DNA from: Pseudoflavonifractor sp. Marseille-P3106
GTDB lineage: Bacteria > Bacillota > Clostridia > Oscillospirales > Oscillospiraceae
Assembly: GCA_900169975.1 (NCBI GenBank)
Contig: LT827124.1
Span: 124,001-188,000, forward strand
Direction of reading: 5' to 3'
DNA: 64,000 nt
Positions 8,068 to 17,340 of the stretch are shown one piece after another. Numbering within the stretch: position 1 is the first letter of the stretch; the number at the start of each line of letters is the position of its first letter. The position numbers and the translations under genes were made by a program. The notes below the pieces were generated by a model. It made no database searches. It saw only the letters and a list, made by a program, of their open reading frames with translations, and had not been told where the DNA came from.

Positions 8068-10362
8068 GTGGTTTTTATTCTTGAAGGAATTTTTAAGGGC
8101 TTTGTTCAGTGGGTTTACAGCCTGTGCCTTGAGATGGTCCAGTATATCGCAAATTCTCTTCTGGAAGTTTTTCAGATGGATCTCAGCTATTTCCGTCAGG
8201 TGGCTCCGGTCACAGACGATATTTTGAGTATCGTGATTGCCGTTGGGTGGGCGCTGCTTCTGGGCAATCTGGTCTTTCAAGCGATGAAGAGCATGGTCAT
8301 CGGTTTGGGCTTTGAAGGTGAGGACCCCAAACTGCTGTTTACCCGGACTTTCGTGTTTGCCTTTTTGCTTCTGGTGAGTCAGCAAATTTGTGAAATCGGC
8401 CTCGGCATCTCATCGCAGGTGATTGCGTTGCTTCAGGTTCCCACCAGCGTCACCATTACCATCCCGGATGAAAATAATTTTACGATTGGAGCTTCTTGGC
8501 TCCTGATCATCATTGTTGGCATTGTCGTGATGTGGCAGTTTGTCAAGCTGTGCTTCGAGGTGGCGGAACGGTATGTCGTAACGGCTATTCTCGTTCTCAT
8601 GGCCCCGCTTGCCTTTGGCATGGGCGGGTCCAAAAATACGGAGGACATTTTCAAGGGCTGGTGCCGGATGTTCGGCTCCATGTGCGTGATGATGATTATG
8701 AATGTCATATTCCTGAAGCTGCTGATTTCGGCTTTGGGGTATGTACCAAGCGGGGTTGCCGTCCTGCCCTGGATGCTTCTGATCGTAGGTATCGCCAGGG
8801 TTGCCCGCAAGATAGACGGCATCATCGCCCGCATGGGGCTTAACCCCGCCCTCACCGGCGATGGGCTCGGCCGCGGGCTTCCAGGCATGGTGGCTTATGC
8901 GGTTGTCAAGGGGATCGGAAGCTCCATCGCAAAAGCCGCCGGAAATTCCGTTGGAAATAAAAGTCGGAAAGGCGGCAGTTCCGGCGGAAGCTCTTCGGAG
9001 CCGCGTACCAATCCGCGCACACCCCCGCCGCCTCCGTCTGGCGGAAGTCCTGGCGGCGCTGGCGCCTCGCCTGGAGCTGCCAGCGCAGGACAACAGGCAG
9101 GAACACAGACGGACCCCCGTTCTCCTTCTGCTCAAGGCGGAGTGTATGCTTCCAAACAGACTGTGCAGGGCGTCTCCCCCAAGATGGATGAAGCCCCGCC
9201 AGAGGGCAGCCATGCAGCGGGGGTTGAACAACCGGCCGCTGAACACAAGGGCGGTAAGACGCCGACGATCCATACACATGGGGCACGACGCAGTTCTGTT
9301 CCCCCGGAGGCAAGGGGGACCCGTGCCTCTACTCCCTATACCGCCGCCTCTGTCCGGACAGGCGGGGTGAGCGGCGAGTCCTCCAAGGGGACGCTGGGCC
9401 GCACTGCCGGACCCCAGGATGGGACGCGCCGGCCGCCCGGCACTCCCTCGTATGACCAGGGAGACAGTAAGCGGCCCGATAGAGCAGGCGTAACCCGCAG
9501 GTCGGCCGTAACGCCTGGGACGGCTGCCGTGGCCGGTCCTGAACGCACGACGCACACCTCCAGCACTCGTGAAACCATGCGGGAGCGCCCGCCGCTTCAG
9601 CAGGACCGGACTCCGAAGATCCCGACGCCTCCTGGTGTCGCTGGAGGTGAAAAATCAGAGCCCCGCCCGCCGGTTGCTCCGGCAGGAACTGCTTCTCACG
9701 GTGCAGATACCGTGTCTCGTGTAGGCGGTAGCGCATCTGCTACAACGGAGAAATCCGCGGCCCGTCCCCCGGTTGGGAGTCAGAGGCCGCGTGAGGGCGG
9801 CGCTTCCACCCCCGGAACGGCAGGAACACGGCCGCCTATTGGTGGTCGTCAATCTCACGGTGGTGAAGTATCTTCCTCCAGTATGGCAGGAACGGGCACT
9901 CCCGCCGGGAGCAGTACCGTGTCTGGAGTGGTATCACCTTTCGTCGGTATGGCAGGAAGGCATACCGCCTCCCCCATCCCCCATGCCTCCCCGGGCGGCG
10001 AAGGTGTTTTGTCGGATATGGCAGGAAGTCCCCGCCCCACAGCAGGCAGCTCCCGGAGCAGCCGTGCCGCGCCCCCGCCCGGAACAGCAGGAACGGTATC
10101 CGCTGCCGGGCATGAGGCACATTCCGTTACAAGCGGCGCTTCTCCGTCCGGAACGGCAGGAACGCGCAGGCCCGGCGGGACTGGGAGGACCCCGGCAAAG
10201 GCGCAGACGCCTCCCGCCGCAACGGCAGGGACGGCTCCGCAAAGAGCCGACGCCCCTCCAGGTGTAAACCACGGCACCAGGCGTATGAAAGGCGCTATGC
10301 CGCCGACACCGGGCGGAACGGGAAAGTCTCCAAAAACCAGGAAGAAAAGGAGTGAGCCATGA
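8068..10362 (+). CDS. TrbL/VirB6-like conjugation channel protein with long repetitive tail
   Basis: Residues 1-300 hold about six membrane segments (for example VIAVGWALLLGNLVF and WLLIIIVGIVVMWQFV), the layout of VirB6/TrbL-like inner channel proteins of Gram-positive type IV secretion systems. The remaining 460 residues are a Pro/Gly/Ser/Thr-rich, probably disordered cytoplasmic tail with repeated PGTAGT-like units. The only conventional start, GTG 8068, overlaps its own GGGAGG ribosome-binding site; an ATT at 8077 has better spacing, so the true start is uncertain. The stop overlaps the next ATG by 4 bases. It probably works with PrgI, VirB4 and VirD4. Confidence 0.8.
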   Translation: MVFILEGIFKGFVQWVYSLCLEMVQYIANSLLEVFQMDLSYFRQVAPVTDDILSIVIAVGWALLLGNLVFQAMKSMVIGLGFEGEDPKLLFTRTFVFAFLLLVSQQICEIGLGISSQVIALLQVPTSVTITIPDENNFTIGASWLLIIIVGIVVMWQFVKLCFEVAERYVVTAILVLMAPLAFGMGGSKNTEDIFKGWCRMFGSMCVMMIMNVIFLKLLISALGYVPSGVAVLPWMLLIVGIARVARKIDGIIARMGLNPALTGDGLGRGLPGMVAYAVVKGIGSSIAKAAGNSVGNKSRKGGSSGGSSSEPRTNPRTPPPPPSGGSPGGAGASPGAASAGQQAGTQTDPRSPSAQGGVYASKQTVQGVSPKMDEAPPEGSHAAGVEQPAAEHKGGKTPTIHTHGARRSSVPPEARGTRASTPYTAASVRTGGVSGESSKGTLGRTAGPQDGTRRPPGTPSYDQGDSKRPDRAGVTRRSAVTPGTAAVAGPERTTHTSSTRETMRERPPLQQDRTPKIPTPPGVAGGEKSEPRPPVAPAGTASHGADTVSRVGGSASATTEKSAARPPVGSQRPREGGASTPGTAGTRPPIGGRQSHGGEVSSSSMAGTGTPAGSSTVSGVVSPFVGMAGRHTASPIPHASPGGEGVLSDMAGSPRPTAGSSRSSRAAPPPGTAGTVSAAGHEAHSVTSGASPSGTAGTRRPGGTGRTPAKAQTPPAATAGTAPQRADAPPGVNHGTRRMKGAMPPTPGGTGKSPKTRKKRSEP
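9681..10232 (+). repeat. In-frame minisatellite of 66-69 bp in the trbL-like gene
   Basis: The word GGCAGGAAC or a close variant starts at 9681, 9819, 9885, 9951, 10020, 10086, 10155 and 10224. The last seven are spaced 66, 66, 69, 66, 69 and 69 bp, all multiples of three. Each unit encodes a 22-23-residue repeat with an (M/T)AG(T/S) core. The copies are diverged. Confidence 0.75.
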
Positions 10363-11603
10363 GCAATCAATCTTCGGCGGGCCAGAAAGCGGCCCGGGCG
10401 GCTTCCGCCGCTGTAAATATTGCACGGGGAGCGGCCGCAGGCGGCGTCTATGGCGCCGCCGTGGAGGCCGCCAAATCATTTTTGCCGGAGCTGATCCGGC
10501 TTTTCGTCATCCTCCTGTGCGTTGTGCTTCTGGTTCCTATGCTCGTTTTCACAGCACTTCCCAACATTCTTTTCGGCTACTCCAGCTCTACCGACCAGGA
10601 AATCATCGACTTCACCGCGTCTGCTCAGGAGCTTGACGGGATATATCAAAATCTGGACAATTACCAGCAGCCTGCGGTTTTGCGCCTGGTGAACAGTATT
10701 CTCCCGCGCTTCTGGTCCGATGGAGAGCCTTTGTATGATGATTATGGCGTGGATCAGGACCTGGGGTACATGAACAAATACTGGCTGATGGCGATTGGCT
10801 CAGTCCGGTATAAACAAGACCTTTACACTATGGATGAAAGCGCCATTGAGGACATGATGTATGACCGCCTGACCTACTCTACCTCTCTGATCGACCGCAT
10901 CCTGAACATCTTTGTCCGTGATTTGACGCCCGAGGAGTACATGGACAAGCTGAATTTTACCCAGGAGGAGCGGGACTGGGCGGCGCTGCTCTATTCCATG
11001 CTGGCGGAGGATCAAAACCTGTCCTACGGGGACAGCGACGGTGACGGCTACTACAACACGGACTACGGCGACATCACCTTTTCTGACGCGGAAACACCGG
11101 TCGTCTACTATAATCAGACGGATTCCCGCTGGGGAAATAAGATGTACGGCAAGTCCGGCACCATCGGGGAGGCCGGCTGCGGTCCCACCGCCCTGGCGAT
11201 TGCCGTGGCCTCGCTGACAAGCAATCAGGTGACGCCCTACGATGTGGCCCAGTGGTCTGTGGAAAATGGGTACCGCTGTGAGGGAAACGGAAGCTACCAC
11301 AGCCTGATTCCAAATGGGGGCGCGCATTATGGGCTGACCGTTACCGGGGTCGGGAACGACAGTAAAAGACTGGTGGATGCGCTCAAGAATGGAAAGCTCG
11401 TGATCGCCATTATGTCCAAGGGTCATTTCACCAGCTCCGGCCATTTTATCGTTCTCCGGGGCGTGACCGAGGGTGGAAAGATCCTGGTGGCAGATCCGGC
11501 CAGCGTAAAACGGAGCAATCAGGAATGGGAGCTTGGAATCATCCTCAATGAGGCGTCCCGCCGCGCTGGCTCAGGAGGCCCTTTCTGGGTCATGTCCGCT
11601 TAG
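10359..11603 (+). CDS. Membrane-anchored C39-like cysteine peptidase of the conjugation system
   Basis: A transmembrane segment (about residues 45-70) follows a basic, Ala-rich cytoplasmic start. The C-terminal part (about 245-414) is a Peptidase_C39_2-like domain with Cys274 in EAGCGPTALA, His362 in SSGHFIVLRG and Asp379 in VADPAS, giving a full catalytic triad. The middle region (80-240) is unassigned. In Gram-positive conjugation systems, membrane-bound cell-wall or peptide hydrolases take the VirB1 place and open the wall for the channel. Here the C39 fold suggests peptide-bond cleavage. The gene starts inside the trbL stop (ATGA), so the two are translationally coupled. Confidence 0.75.
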   Translation: MSNQSSAGQKAARAASAAVNIARGAAAGGVYGAAVEAAKSFLPELIRLFVILLCVVLLVPMLVFTALPNILFGYSSSTDQEIIDFTASAQELDGIYQNLDNYQQPAVLRLVNSILPRFWSDGEPLYDDYGVDQDLGYMNKYWLMAIGSVRYKQDLYTMDESAIEDMMYDRLTYSTSLIDRILNIFVRDLTPEEYMDKLNFTQEERDWAALLYSMLAEDQNLSYGDSDGDGYYNTDYGDITFSDAETPVVYYNQTDSRWGNKMYGKSGTIGEAGCGPTALAIAVASLTSNQVTPYDVAQWSVENGYRCEGNGSYHSLIPNGGAHYGLTVTGVGNDSKRLVDALKNGKLVIAIMSKGHFTSSGHFIVLRGVTEGGKILVADPASVKRSNQEWELGIILNEASRRAGSGGPFWVMSA

Positions 11604-11612
11604 GTGGCTCTT

Positions 11613-11891
11613 ATGGCAGAACAAAATATGTGCCGAATGACACAGCTCCGTCTGCGTTACGGTATTTCTCAGGCAGACCTGGCAAATGCGGCCGGTGTTT
11701 CCAGACAGCTGATCAGCCTGATTGAACTTGACACGGCCAGTCAGAGCAAGGGCCATGAGGCCTTGATCCGGCGGGCCTTTTCCGCTGTCATCGCTTCCCG
11801 GCGGGCGGCGCTTGACGGGCTGGCGCACGAGTTAGATGCTGCCCCGTGGCTATTTTCGATGTCCAAGGAGGACGACGAGCATGGATTCTGA
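11613..11891 (+). CDS. XRE-family helix-turn-helix regulator
   Basis: The ATG at 11613 follows TAGGTGG at good spacing; a GTG at 11604 is too close. Residues about 12-55 match the XRE/Cro fold: LRLRYGISQADLANAAGVSR then QLISLIELDT. The remaining residues form a helical tail. The gene overlaps prgI by 11 bases. It may tune expression of the conjugation genes. Confidence 0.75.
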   Translation: MAEQNMCRMTQLRLRYGISQADLANAAGVSRQLISLIELDTASQSKGHEALIRRAFSAVIASRRAALDGLAHELDAAPWLFSMSKEDDEHGF

Positions 11892-12234
11892 AACCTATTA
11901 CATCCCAGTCAACTATACCGATGCGGGAAAGCTGTTCGGGCTCTTCGAGATCCGAAACGCAATCGAGTCGGTTGTCCTGGGCCTGCCGGTCCTGGGTCTT
12001 TGCACCGCGCTGCTGCCTTTTACGATCACATGGAAGATCATTGTGACGCTGTGCCTGCTGGTGCCGACCGTGGGATTTGCGCTGATTGGCCTGAAGGACG
12101 ACAGCTTGACCCGTTATTTGAAAACCTGGTGGACCTGGCGTCGGCGGCGCCGGGTCCTGACCTATCGTGGAGAGGTGAATGCCCATGAATTTGAAAAACG
12201 CTATCTTCGGTGGTTCCGTCACGGGAATCAGTGA
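11881..12234 (+). CDS. PrgI-family (VirB3-like) membrane protein
   Basis: The ATG follows AAGGAGGACGACGAGC. The 117-residue protein has the PrgI layout: a polar N-terminus (YYIPVNYTDAGKLFGLFEIRN), two adjacent membrane segments (about 30-47 and 50-68), then a basic helix with WWTWRRRRRVL. PrgI proteins are short inner-membrane partners of VirB4, encoded just before it, as here (56-base overlap with virB4). It is the VirB3 equivalent of the mating channel. Confidence 0.8.
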   Translation: MDSETYYIPVNYTDAGKLFGLFEIRNAIESVVLGLPVLGLCTALLPFTITWKIIVTLCLLVPTVGFALIGLKDDSLTRYLKTWWTWRRRRRVLTYRGEVNAHEFEKRYLRWFRHGNQ

Positions 12235-14779
12235 CCGCAGCGGAGCCTATGACGGGAGCATCCAGGCCTGGCTCCCCATCAAGGATATTGTCCAGGGGGT
12301 CGTCGTCACCCGGGACAAACGCTTTGTCAAGATATTAGAGCTACTTCCCGTCAACTTCTACACCATGTCCAGCATGGATAAGAGCGCCGCCATAGAGGAC
12401 TTTGCCGCCTATCTGAAAATCGCGCCAGCCAATCTTCAAATCAATGTCCTGACCCAGCCCTTTGACCTGGATGGCTACCTAAAGCTGCTCAGGGGCTATC
12501 TGGAGCGGGAGACCAATGAACAGTGCCGCTTGATGCTGGAGGAGAGCATGGACTATGTTCCTCAGCTGGTGGAGCGGGAAGCTCTTACCCACCGCTTTTT
12601 CCTGTCCTTTTCCTATGACCCGTCCATGAAGGCCCCGGATCACACACCGGAGGCCATTGCCGCGGTGCTCAACGAAAAGGCGGAGGTAGCCCGGAGATAT
12701 TTGGACCGGTGCGGAGTGGCTGTTTTAGAGCCGGAATATGCGGACAATTTTATTTTGGAACTGTTCTACAAGCTCATCAATAAACACACCTCCCAGCATC
12801 TTCGTCTCCCGGACGGGGTATTCGATATGCTGGGGATGGTACATGGCGTCTACGATGAAGAAGCACTGAAGGCGCTGGACACGGCGGCCGCGGAAAGCGC
12901 CGGGAAAAAGAAACGGAAATGGTTTTCCCGAAAGGAGGCATCCCCGCTCTCCCGTCTGGAGGCCGGAGCCACCACCATTCCGGATCTGATCGCGCCGCCC
13001 GACATAGATACGCACCATCCCGATTATCTGCTGATCGACGGGGTATGCCACGCCTATCTCTACATCAGCGGCTATGGCTACTCGACCGTTGTAGGCAAAG
13101 GCTGGCTCACCCCCCTGATTGAAGCCGGGGAGGGAGTCAGCCTGAGTTTTTACTTGGTCAAACAGCCCCGGGAAAAGACGGTCAACGCCATCGGCCAGAC
13201 AACCATGATCAACCGCTCCCGGATGAGGGATGTGGGTGATACCCGTCAGGATTTTGAGGAACTGGGGGACGCCATCGGCGCCGGACTGTACCTGAAGGAG
13301 GGAATGAACAGAGAAGGCCAGGATTTTTACTATATGCACACCTTGATTGAGGTCATCGCAGACGACCCGGACACCCTGGAGCAGCGGGTAACGGCGGTAG
13401 AGACCCTGTGCGTAGCCTCCGATATGCTGGCCAAGCGGTGCGAGTACAAGCATGAGGCGGCATTCTTGTCGTTTCTTCCGCTGTTGATCTCAGACCCGGA
13501 TATTGAACGGAAAAGCCGCCGGAACGCCTTGACCTCCGGTGTGGCCGCCTCGTTTCCCTTTGCTTCCTTTGAGCTGAGCGACCAAAAGGGTATCTTTCTG
13601 GGCCTAAACCTCTACAACCGCTCTCCGGTATTCATCGACTTGTACGATGACTACAAATACACCAACGGCAACTTTGCCGCGTTCGGCAACAGCGGAGCGG
13701 GCAAGTCCACCCTGCTTCAGAGCATCGGCAAGCGGCTTCGGGAGCAGCAGCGGAAGGTGATCTACATTGTCCCCGAAAAGGGCCATGAGTACCGTCCCCT
13801 GTGCGAGGCGGTGGGCGGCCAGTTTATCAAGCTGGGGCCGTCCTCCCCAGATTGTATCGGCCTGATGGACATTCGCCGTCTGAAAGCCTCTCCCTACGCG
13901 GCTCAGAATGGCGGTACCCAGCGCCGGGAGTCCCTGCTGGCGGAGAAAGTCTCCTGGCTCTCCGTATGGTATTCTCTCCAGAAGCGCAATTTGTCGGAGG
14001 AGGACATGAACTACATCGACGCCTCTCTGATTGAGTGCTACGGCCGCCGGGGGATCACCTTTGACAATGCCAGCCTGTTTGAGGAGGACGGCGTGACCAT
14101 CAAGGAGATGCCCGTTATCCAGGAGTGGTACGACATCCTGCGGGAGAAGCAGGAAACCAAGCACCTGTCAGTAATCCTGACCCGCTATGTATCCGGGTCG
14201 GCCGCCTCCATGGGTGGGCATACCAATGTGGACACGGAAAACCCCTACATTGTGATCGACCTGACTGATATTCCCGATGACCTTCAGTTGGCGACTGTGT
14301 ACGCGGCCACCGGCTTTGCTACCGACATCACCGTGCAGAATGGGGATGTGGGAACGGCCCTGCTCTCCGACGAGCTGTGGAAGCTCCTGGGGGCGAACTC
14401 CAATCCTCTGGCCGCCGACTACACCATGCGCATGGTAAAGTTGATCCGCTCTCAAGGAGGGGTTGCGGGCGTCACATCCCAGGGCATGGCCGATATGATG
14501 GCGCTGGACGGAGGCAAGTATGGGAAAGGTATTTTGGACAGCTGCCGGATCAAATTCATCATGCAGATGGAAGATCAAGAGGCAAGGCTGGTGCAGAACA
14601 TCCTCAATCTGACCGAGGAGGAGACGAAGATGATTACCCGCTTCCGCCGGGGGGAAGGTCTGCTCTGTATTGGTCATAACCATGTCCCCATCGCCGTCCA
14701 TGTGTCCCCCAGGGAATATGAGGCCATTACCACCTCGCCCACTGACCTGCGAGCAAGGCAACAAGCAAGGGTGGAATAG
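12179..14779 (+). CDS. virB4: VirB4/TraE-family conjugation ATPase
   Basis: The 866-residue protein has the VirB4 N-terminal domain (about 1-440) followed by a RecA-like ATPase domain. Walker A is GNSGAGKST (residues 503-511), followed by VIYIVPEKGHEY. Later motifs include VIDLTDIPDD and GGVAGVTSQG near the Walker B and sensor region. VirB4 powers assembly of the type IV secretion channel at the inner face of the membrane. Two start codons (12179 and 12185) follow GGAGAGGTGA; the first is used here. A strong terminator follows. No frameshift or missing motif was seen. Confidence 0.92.
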   Translation: MPMNLKNAIFGGSVTGISDRSGAYDGSIQAWLPIKDIVQGVVVTRDKRFVKILELLPVNFYTMSSMDKSAAIEDFAAYLKIAPANLQINVLTQPFDLDGYLKLLRGYLERETNEQCRLMLEESMDYVPQLVEREALTHRFFLSFSYDPSMKAPDHTPEAIAAVLNEKAEVARRYLDRCGVAVLEPEYADNFILELFYKLINKHTSQHLRLPDGVFDMLGMVHGVYDEEALKALDTAAAESAGKKKRKWFSRKEASPLSRLEAGATTIPDLIAPPDIDTHHPDYLLIDGVCHAYLYISGYGYSTVVGKGWLTPLIEAGEGVSLSFYLVKQPREKTVNAIGQTTMINRSRMRDVGDTRQDFEELGDAIGAGLYLKEGMNREGQDFYYMHTLIEVIADDPDTLEQRVTAVETLCVASDMLAKRCEYKHEAAFLSFLPLLISDPDIERKSRRNALTSGVAASFPFASFELSDQKGIFLGLNLYNRSPVFIDLYDDYKYTNGNFAAFGNSGAGKSTLLQSIGKRLREQQRKVIYIVPEKGHEYRPLCEAVGGQFIKLGPSSPDCIGLMDIRRLKASPYAAQNGGTQRRESLLAEKVSWLSVWYSLQKRNLSEEDMNYIDASLIECYGRRGITFDNASLFEEDGVTIKEMPVIQEWYDILREKQETKHLSVILTRYVSGSAASMGGHTNVDTENPYIVIDLTDIPDDLQLATVYAATGFATDITVQNGDVGTALLSDELWKLLGANSNPLAADYTMRMVKLIRSQGGVAGVTSQGMADMMALDGGKYGKGILDSCRIKFIMQMEDQEARLVQNILNLTEEETKMITRFRRGEGLLCIGHNHVPIAVHVSPREYEAITTSPTDLRARQQARVE

Positions 14780-14795
14780 TTCTCTCATGGCAAGA

Positions 14796-14833
14796 AAATG
14801 CCGGTAAAACGATAGCGTTTTACCGGCATTTCT
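14796..14833. terminator. Bidirectional terminator between virB4 and a minus-strand gene
   Basis: A perfect 15-bp stem, AATGCCGGTAAAACG / CGTTTTACCGGCATT with a 4-base loop, is flanked by A-rich and T-rich tracts. It can end both the virB4 transcript and the convergent gene at 14842-15207. Confidence 0.85.
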
Positions 14834-14841
14834 CTACTGCT

Positions 14842-15207
14842 TTAAGTGCTCCCTTGCTCGTTCAGCCAATTCTCCATAAGCTGTTCCTTTTTCAAATACT
14901 GCTGAACAAGGGCGGAAAAGTCGTTGTCAAGTTCAGCTTTAAGATAAGAGCGGATTCTATGATCGAGCGTTTCTTTATCCATCTTGGCTTGACCAAAATT
15001 GAGCCCGACCAAAAATTCCCGCGCCCCATAGCTGCCGACGGAGAAAAACAACTCCAGGAAGTAATAGTCATCCTGTTTGCGGAAATCGGGGTTTTTACTA
15101 CACTCGGCGTATAAGTAAATGCGCTCCTCAAACGCTTTGGAGGATAGTGAAAAATGGGTGGAATAGAATTCATCGTCTATGATGTCGATAGTGTATGGCT
15201 CGTTCAT
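14842..15207 (-). CDS. Hypothetical protein, antisense-oriented inside the ICE (121 aa)
   Basis: This is the only minus-strand gene in the conjugation region. It is bounded by a shared terminator on one side and a divergent region (15208-15297, with a TATAAT on the minus strand) on the other. The protein is soluble and acidic, with many aromatic residues (DDYYFLELFFSVGSYGAREF) and a helical, charged C-terminus. I recognise no domain. Its own promoter and orientation suggest a separately controlled cargo or accessory gene of the element. Confidence 0.55.
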   Translation of the reverse strand: MNEPYTIDIIDDEFYSTHFSLSSKAFEERIYLYAECSKNPDFRKQDDYYFLELFFSVGSYGAREFLVGLNFGQAKMDKETLDHRIRSYLKAELDNDFSALVQQYLKKEQLMENWLNEQGST

Positions 15208-15297
15208 ATCGTATCCCCTGTTCGCATTTATTCCCTAATGTAATTTTACTGCTCATATTATACTCATTTTCCTAAGAAAGTAAAGGAGATGGCATCA

Positions 15298-15957
15298 ATG
15301 CTTGAGAAAAAAGATCATGTAAAGCGGATACAAGAAATCACCTTTGAAGCCTACAAATCCAGCGGCCGGATCGCCGCGCTTCTGGACCAGAATACAGGCC
15401 CCTCGGAACAGTTGTCTGAGGAACTGGAGCGGGTGGCAGCTCAAATAGAGCATGGGGCGATAGAACTCCGCAACCTTTGCGCCCGCTATCAGGCGCCGCT
15501 TCCTCCGGTAGGGCAAAAGCCCGCGCTGGAGCCGTTGAACATCGCCGGCCGTGCGGAGTGTAACGAATTTGGCTGGCTTCATATCCAACTGAACGCGCTG
15601 CTTCCCAACTGCCGCTTTGCAAGCCCCCTGTGGATCACAGACACCATAACCAGGCTCCTGGACCGACTGGAGCGGCGAAACGGCAAGCTGCCTCTTTTGG
15701 AGGAGGCCCTGCTGATGATCGACGAACACTGCGACATCGCCGCCCGGCAGGTCTACGACCAGGATAATAAAGCGTGGAAGGCAATCTCAAACGCGCTCAA
15801 GGGCCGGGTCGTCGCTGACGATGACCAGTACAGCCTGGGGGTATGCCTGCTGTCCAGACGCTCGTCGGAAGCGGAGTGCCACATCTATGTGCTCCCTGTT
15901 CAGGACGCGGGAGACTTTTTCTTCCTGCGCTCCGACCAATACCCCTTTTCCCGTTGA
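15298..15957 (+). CDS. Conserved ICE protein, DUF6100-like (219 aa)
   Basis: The ATG at 15298 lies 9 bases after AAAGGAG; the ATG at 15289 is too close and rejected. The N-terminal 65 residues are helical (KRIQEITFEAYKSSGRIAAL), and the rest is mixed. Similar genes of about this size lie between virB4 and virD4 in Tn1549-like elements of gut Clostridia and are listed as DUF6100; this link is from memory and only moderately sure. No catalytic motif was seen. Confidence 0.5.
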   Translation: MLEKKDHVKRIQEITFEAYKSSGRIAALLDQNTGPSEQLSEELERVAAQIEHGAIELRNLCARYQAPLPPVGQKPALEPLNIAGRAECNEFGWLHIQLNALLPNCRFASPLWITDTITRLLDRLERRNGKLPLLEEALLMIDEHCDIAARQVYDQDNKAWKAISNALKGRVVADDDQYSLGVCLLSRRSSEAECHIYVLPVQDAGDFFFLRSDQYPFSR

Positions 15958-15993
15958 CCTCCGGCTACACCGGACCGCACGGCGGGCGTACAA

Positions 15994-16155
15994 CATCGGT
16001 TACAGCGGCGGGCAAATCCCCGCCTTAGCCCGTTACATACAGCATACGATTTTAGACCGGACCATCGGGGCGTCCCACAGCAGGATGTAACCGATGGTCC
16101 GGGCAGTTTTTTGCCGTCTGCTCTGGCTTTTTGTACGGCGCTTCATCCGTTACAT
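15994..16155. repeat. Short repeated element with C(A/C)TC(C/G)GTTACA words and hairpins
   Basis: The noncoding gap holds CATCGGTTACA at 15994-16004, CCGTTACAT at 16030-16038, the inverted form GATGTAACCGATGG at 16084-16097, and CATCCGTTACAT at 16144-16155. A 6-bp hairpin GGCGGG/CCCGCC (16007-16024) lies between the first two. Iterated and inverted words like these can be protein-binding sites, for example of an origin or operator. This is an inference. Confidence 0.4.
16057..16112 (+). terminator. Terminator-like hairpin upstream of the 371-aa ICE gene
   Basis: CCGGACCATCGG (16057-16068) pairs perfectly with CCGATGGTCCGG (16091-16102) across 22 bases. A TTTTTT run follows at 16107-16112. 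Confidence 0.65.
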
Positions 16156-16224
16156 TGAAAATTTGTAGATGTCCTATGCCACCTACCGATACAAACAGAC
16201 CTCAAATCTGAGAGGAGGGCTACC

Positions 16225-17340
16225 ATGCTCTATGACCGCAGGGATTTTGGCCTGCTCCGTCTGGCCGGGACCTATCAATGGCTCCCCCTGGCCCCGCTGC
16301 GGGCCCTTTCCTCCCTGAAACACCTCTACCGTGAGGCGGAGCTTCTGTCCACGCTGGGACTGTTGAGCTTTTCCCGCAGCAATCAATACCTGATGCCCTC
16401 CCCGGAGGGTTATCAATTCTTGGCCTCTATGGAAATCGACTGCCACGCCCCCACCAAACGCCCTTACGCGCAAAGCTCCGCCCTACGACGGCGGTTAGAG
16501 GTGGGGACCGTCCTGCTCACCTGCCTGGGGGCAGGAATTGAGCCGGCCTATGACAAAGTAGACCGCTTAAAACGCCAACCGGTTTTTCTCCCCGCTTTCG
16601 CCCTGCGCGGCGGGGACGGCAATCTGATGAACGCCGCCAGCTGTGTCGGCTTCGGCCACTGGGGAAACCACGCTTATCTCCTCCAATATGTCAGCCGGCA
16701 AAATCCCGGCTTTTTTATGAACAATGAGCTGTCCCATCTCTATAACCTGGCAAGCGTGTTCAGTGAGCGCCTGGACACGCCCCAGGCCCTTCTTTTGGCC
16801 GGAGAGAGCTATCGGTCCATTTATGAAATGCTCTCCAACCAGACCCCATCGGGACGGAACGGGAAAAAGGGCTTTACCGATTACAGCCAGGCATATCCCC
16901 GGCTTGGTATTCCGGTGTCCCTGGTTTCCTGTGACGATACCGGGGCCATGCAGCTGGCGATCATGCGCCAGATGGATTACCGCACCCGGATTGCGCAGGC
17001 TGCCTTTGGAGCCCGGTGGAAGCCGGAGGACGACCGCCTCCCGGAAGCGGACGGCCATGTGGACGGCAATCCCCTGGTGATCGCGGTGGACATGGACCTG
17101 CGCCGCTTGGAGCGGGTCTGCCGCGACGCGTGCCAACAGGGACGGCGTGAAATCCTTGTGGCCGCCCTGGAGGGCCAGATGTCCGGCCTGCTCTTGGACC
17201 AATTTCCGCGTAGGGCGCCGGTCCGGGCCCTGCGTATCAATACCCAGGTGCTTGCGGCGGCTTTCGGAGAAAACTTTTCCGCAGGCGATCCCTGGCCGAA
17301 TGAGCCGCTTCGCTGGAAAGGCGGGCTGATCCATGTTTAG
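16225..17340 (+). CDS. Conserved ICE protein of unknown function (371 aa)
   Basis: The ATG follows GAGAGGAGGGCTACC. The first 85 residues resemble a winged-helix arrangement (LRLAGTYQWLPLAPLRALSS, then a PSPEGYQFLASM block). The rest is a mixed fold with a possible catalytic-looking but unassigned VIAVDMDLRRLERVC segment. There is no membrane span or nucleotide-binding motif. It overlaps virD4 by 8 bases, so it is coupled to the coupling-protein gene. A DNA-binding accessory protein for transfer or plasmid-like replication is a reasonable guess but unproven. Confidence 0.5.
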   Translation: MLYDRRDFGLLRLAGTYQWLPLAPLRALSSLKHLYREAELLSTLGLLSFSRSNQYLMPSPEGYQFLASMEIDCHAPTKRPYAQSSALRRRLEVGTVLLTCLGAGIEPAYDKVDRLKRQPVFLPAFALRGGDGNLMNAASCVGFGHWGNHAYLLQYVSRQNPGFFMNNELSHLYNLASVFSERLDTPQALLLAGESYRSIYEMLSNQTPSGRNGKKGFTDYSQAYPRLGIPVSLVSCDDTGAMQLAIMRQMDYRTRIAQAAFGARWKPEDDRLPEADGHVDGNPLVIAVDMDLRRLERVCRDACQQGRREILVAALEGQMSGLLLDQFPRRAPVRALRINTQVLAAAFGENFSAGDPWPNEPLRWKGGLIHV

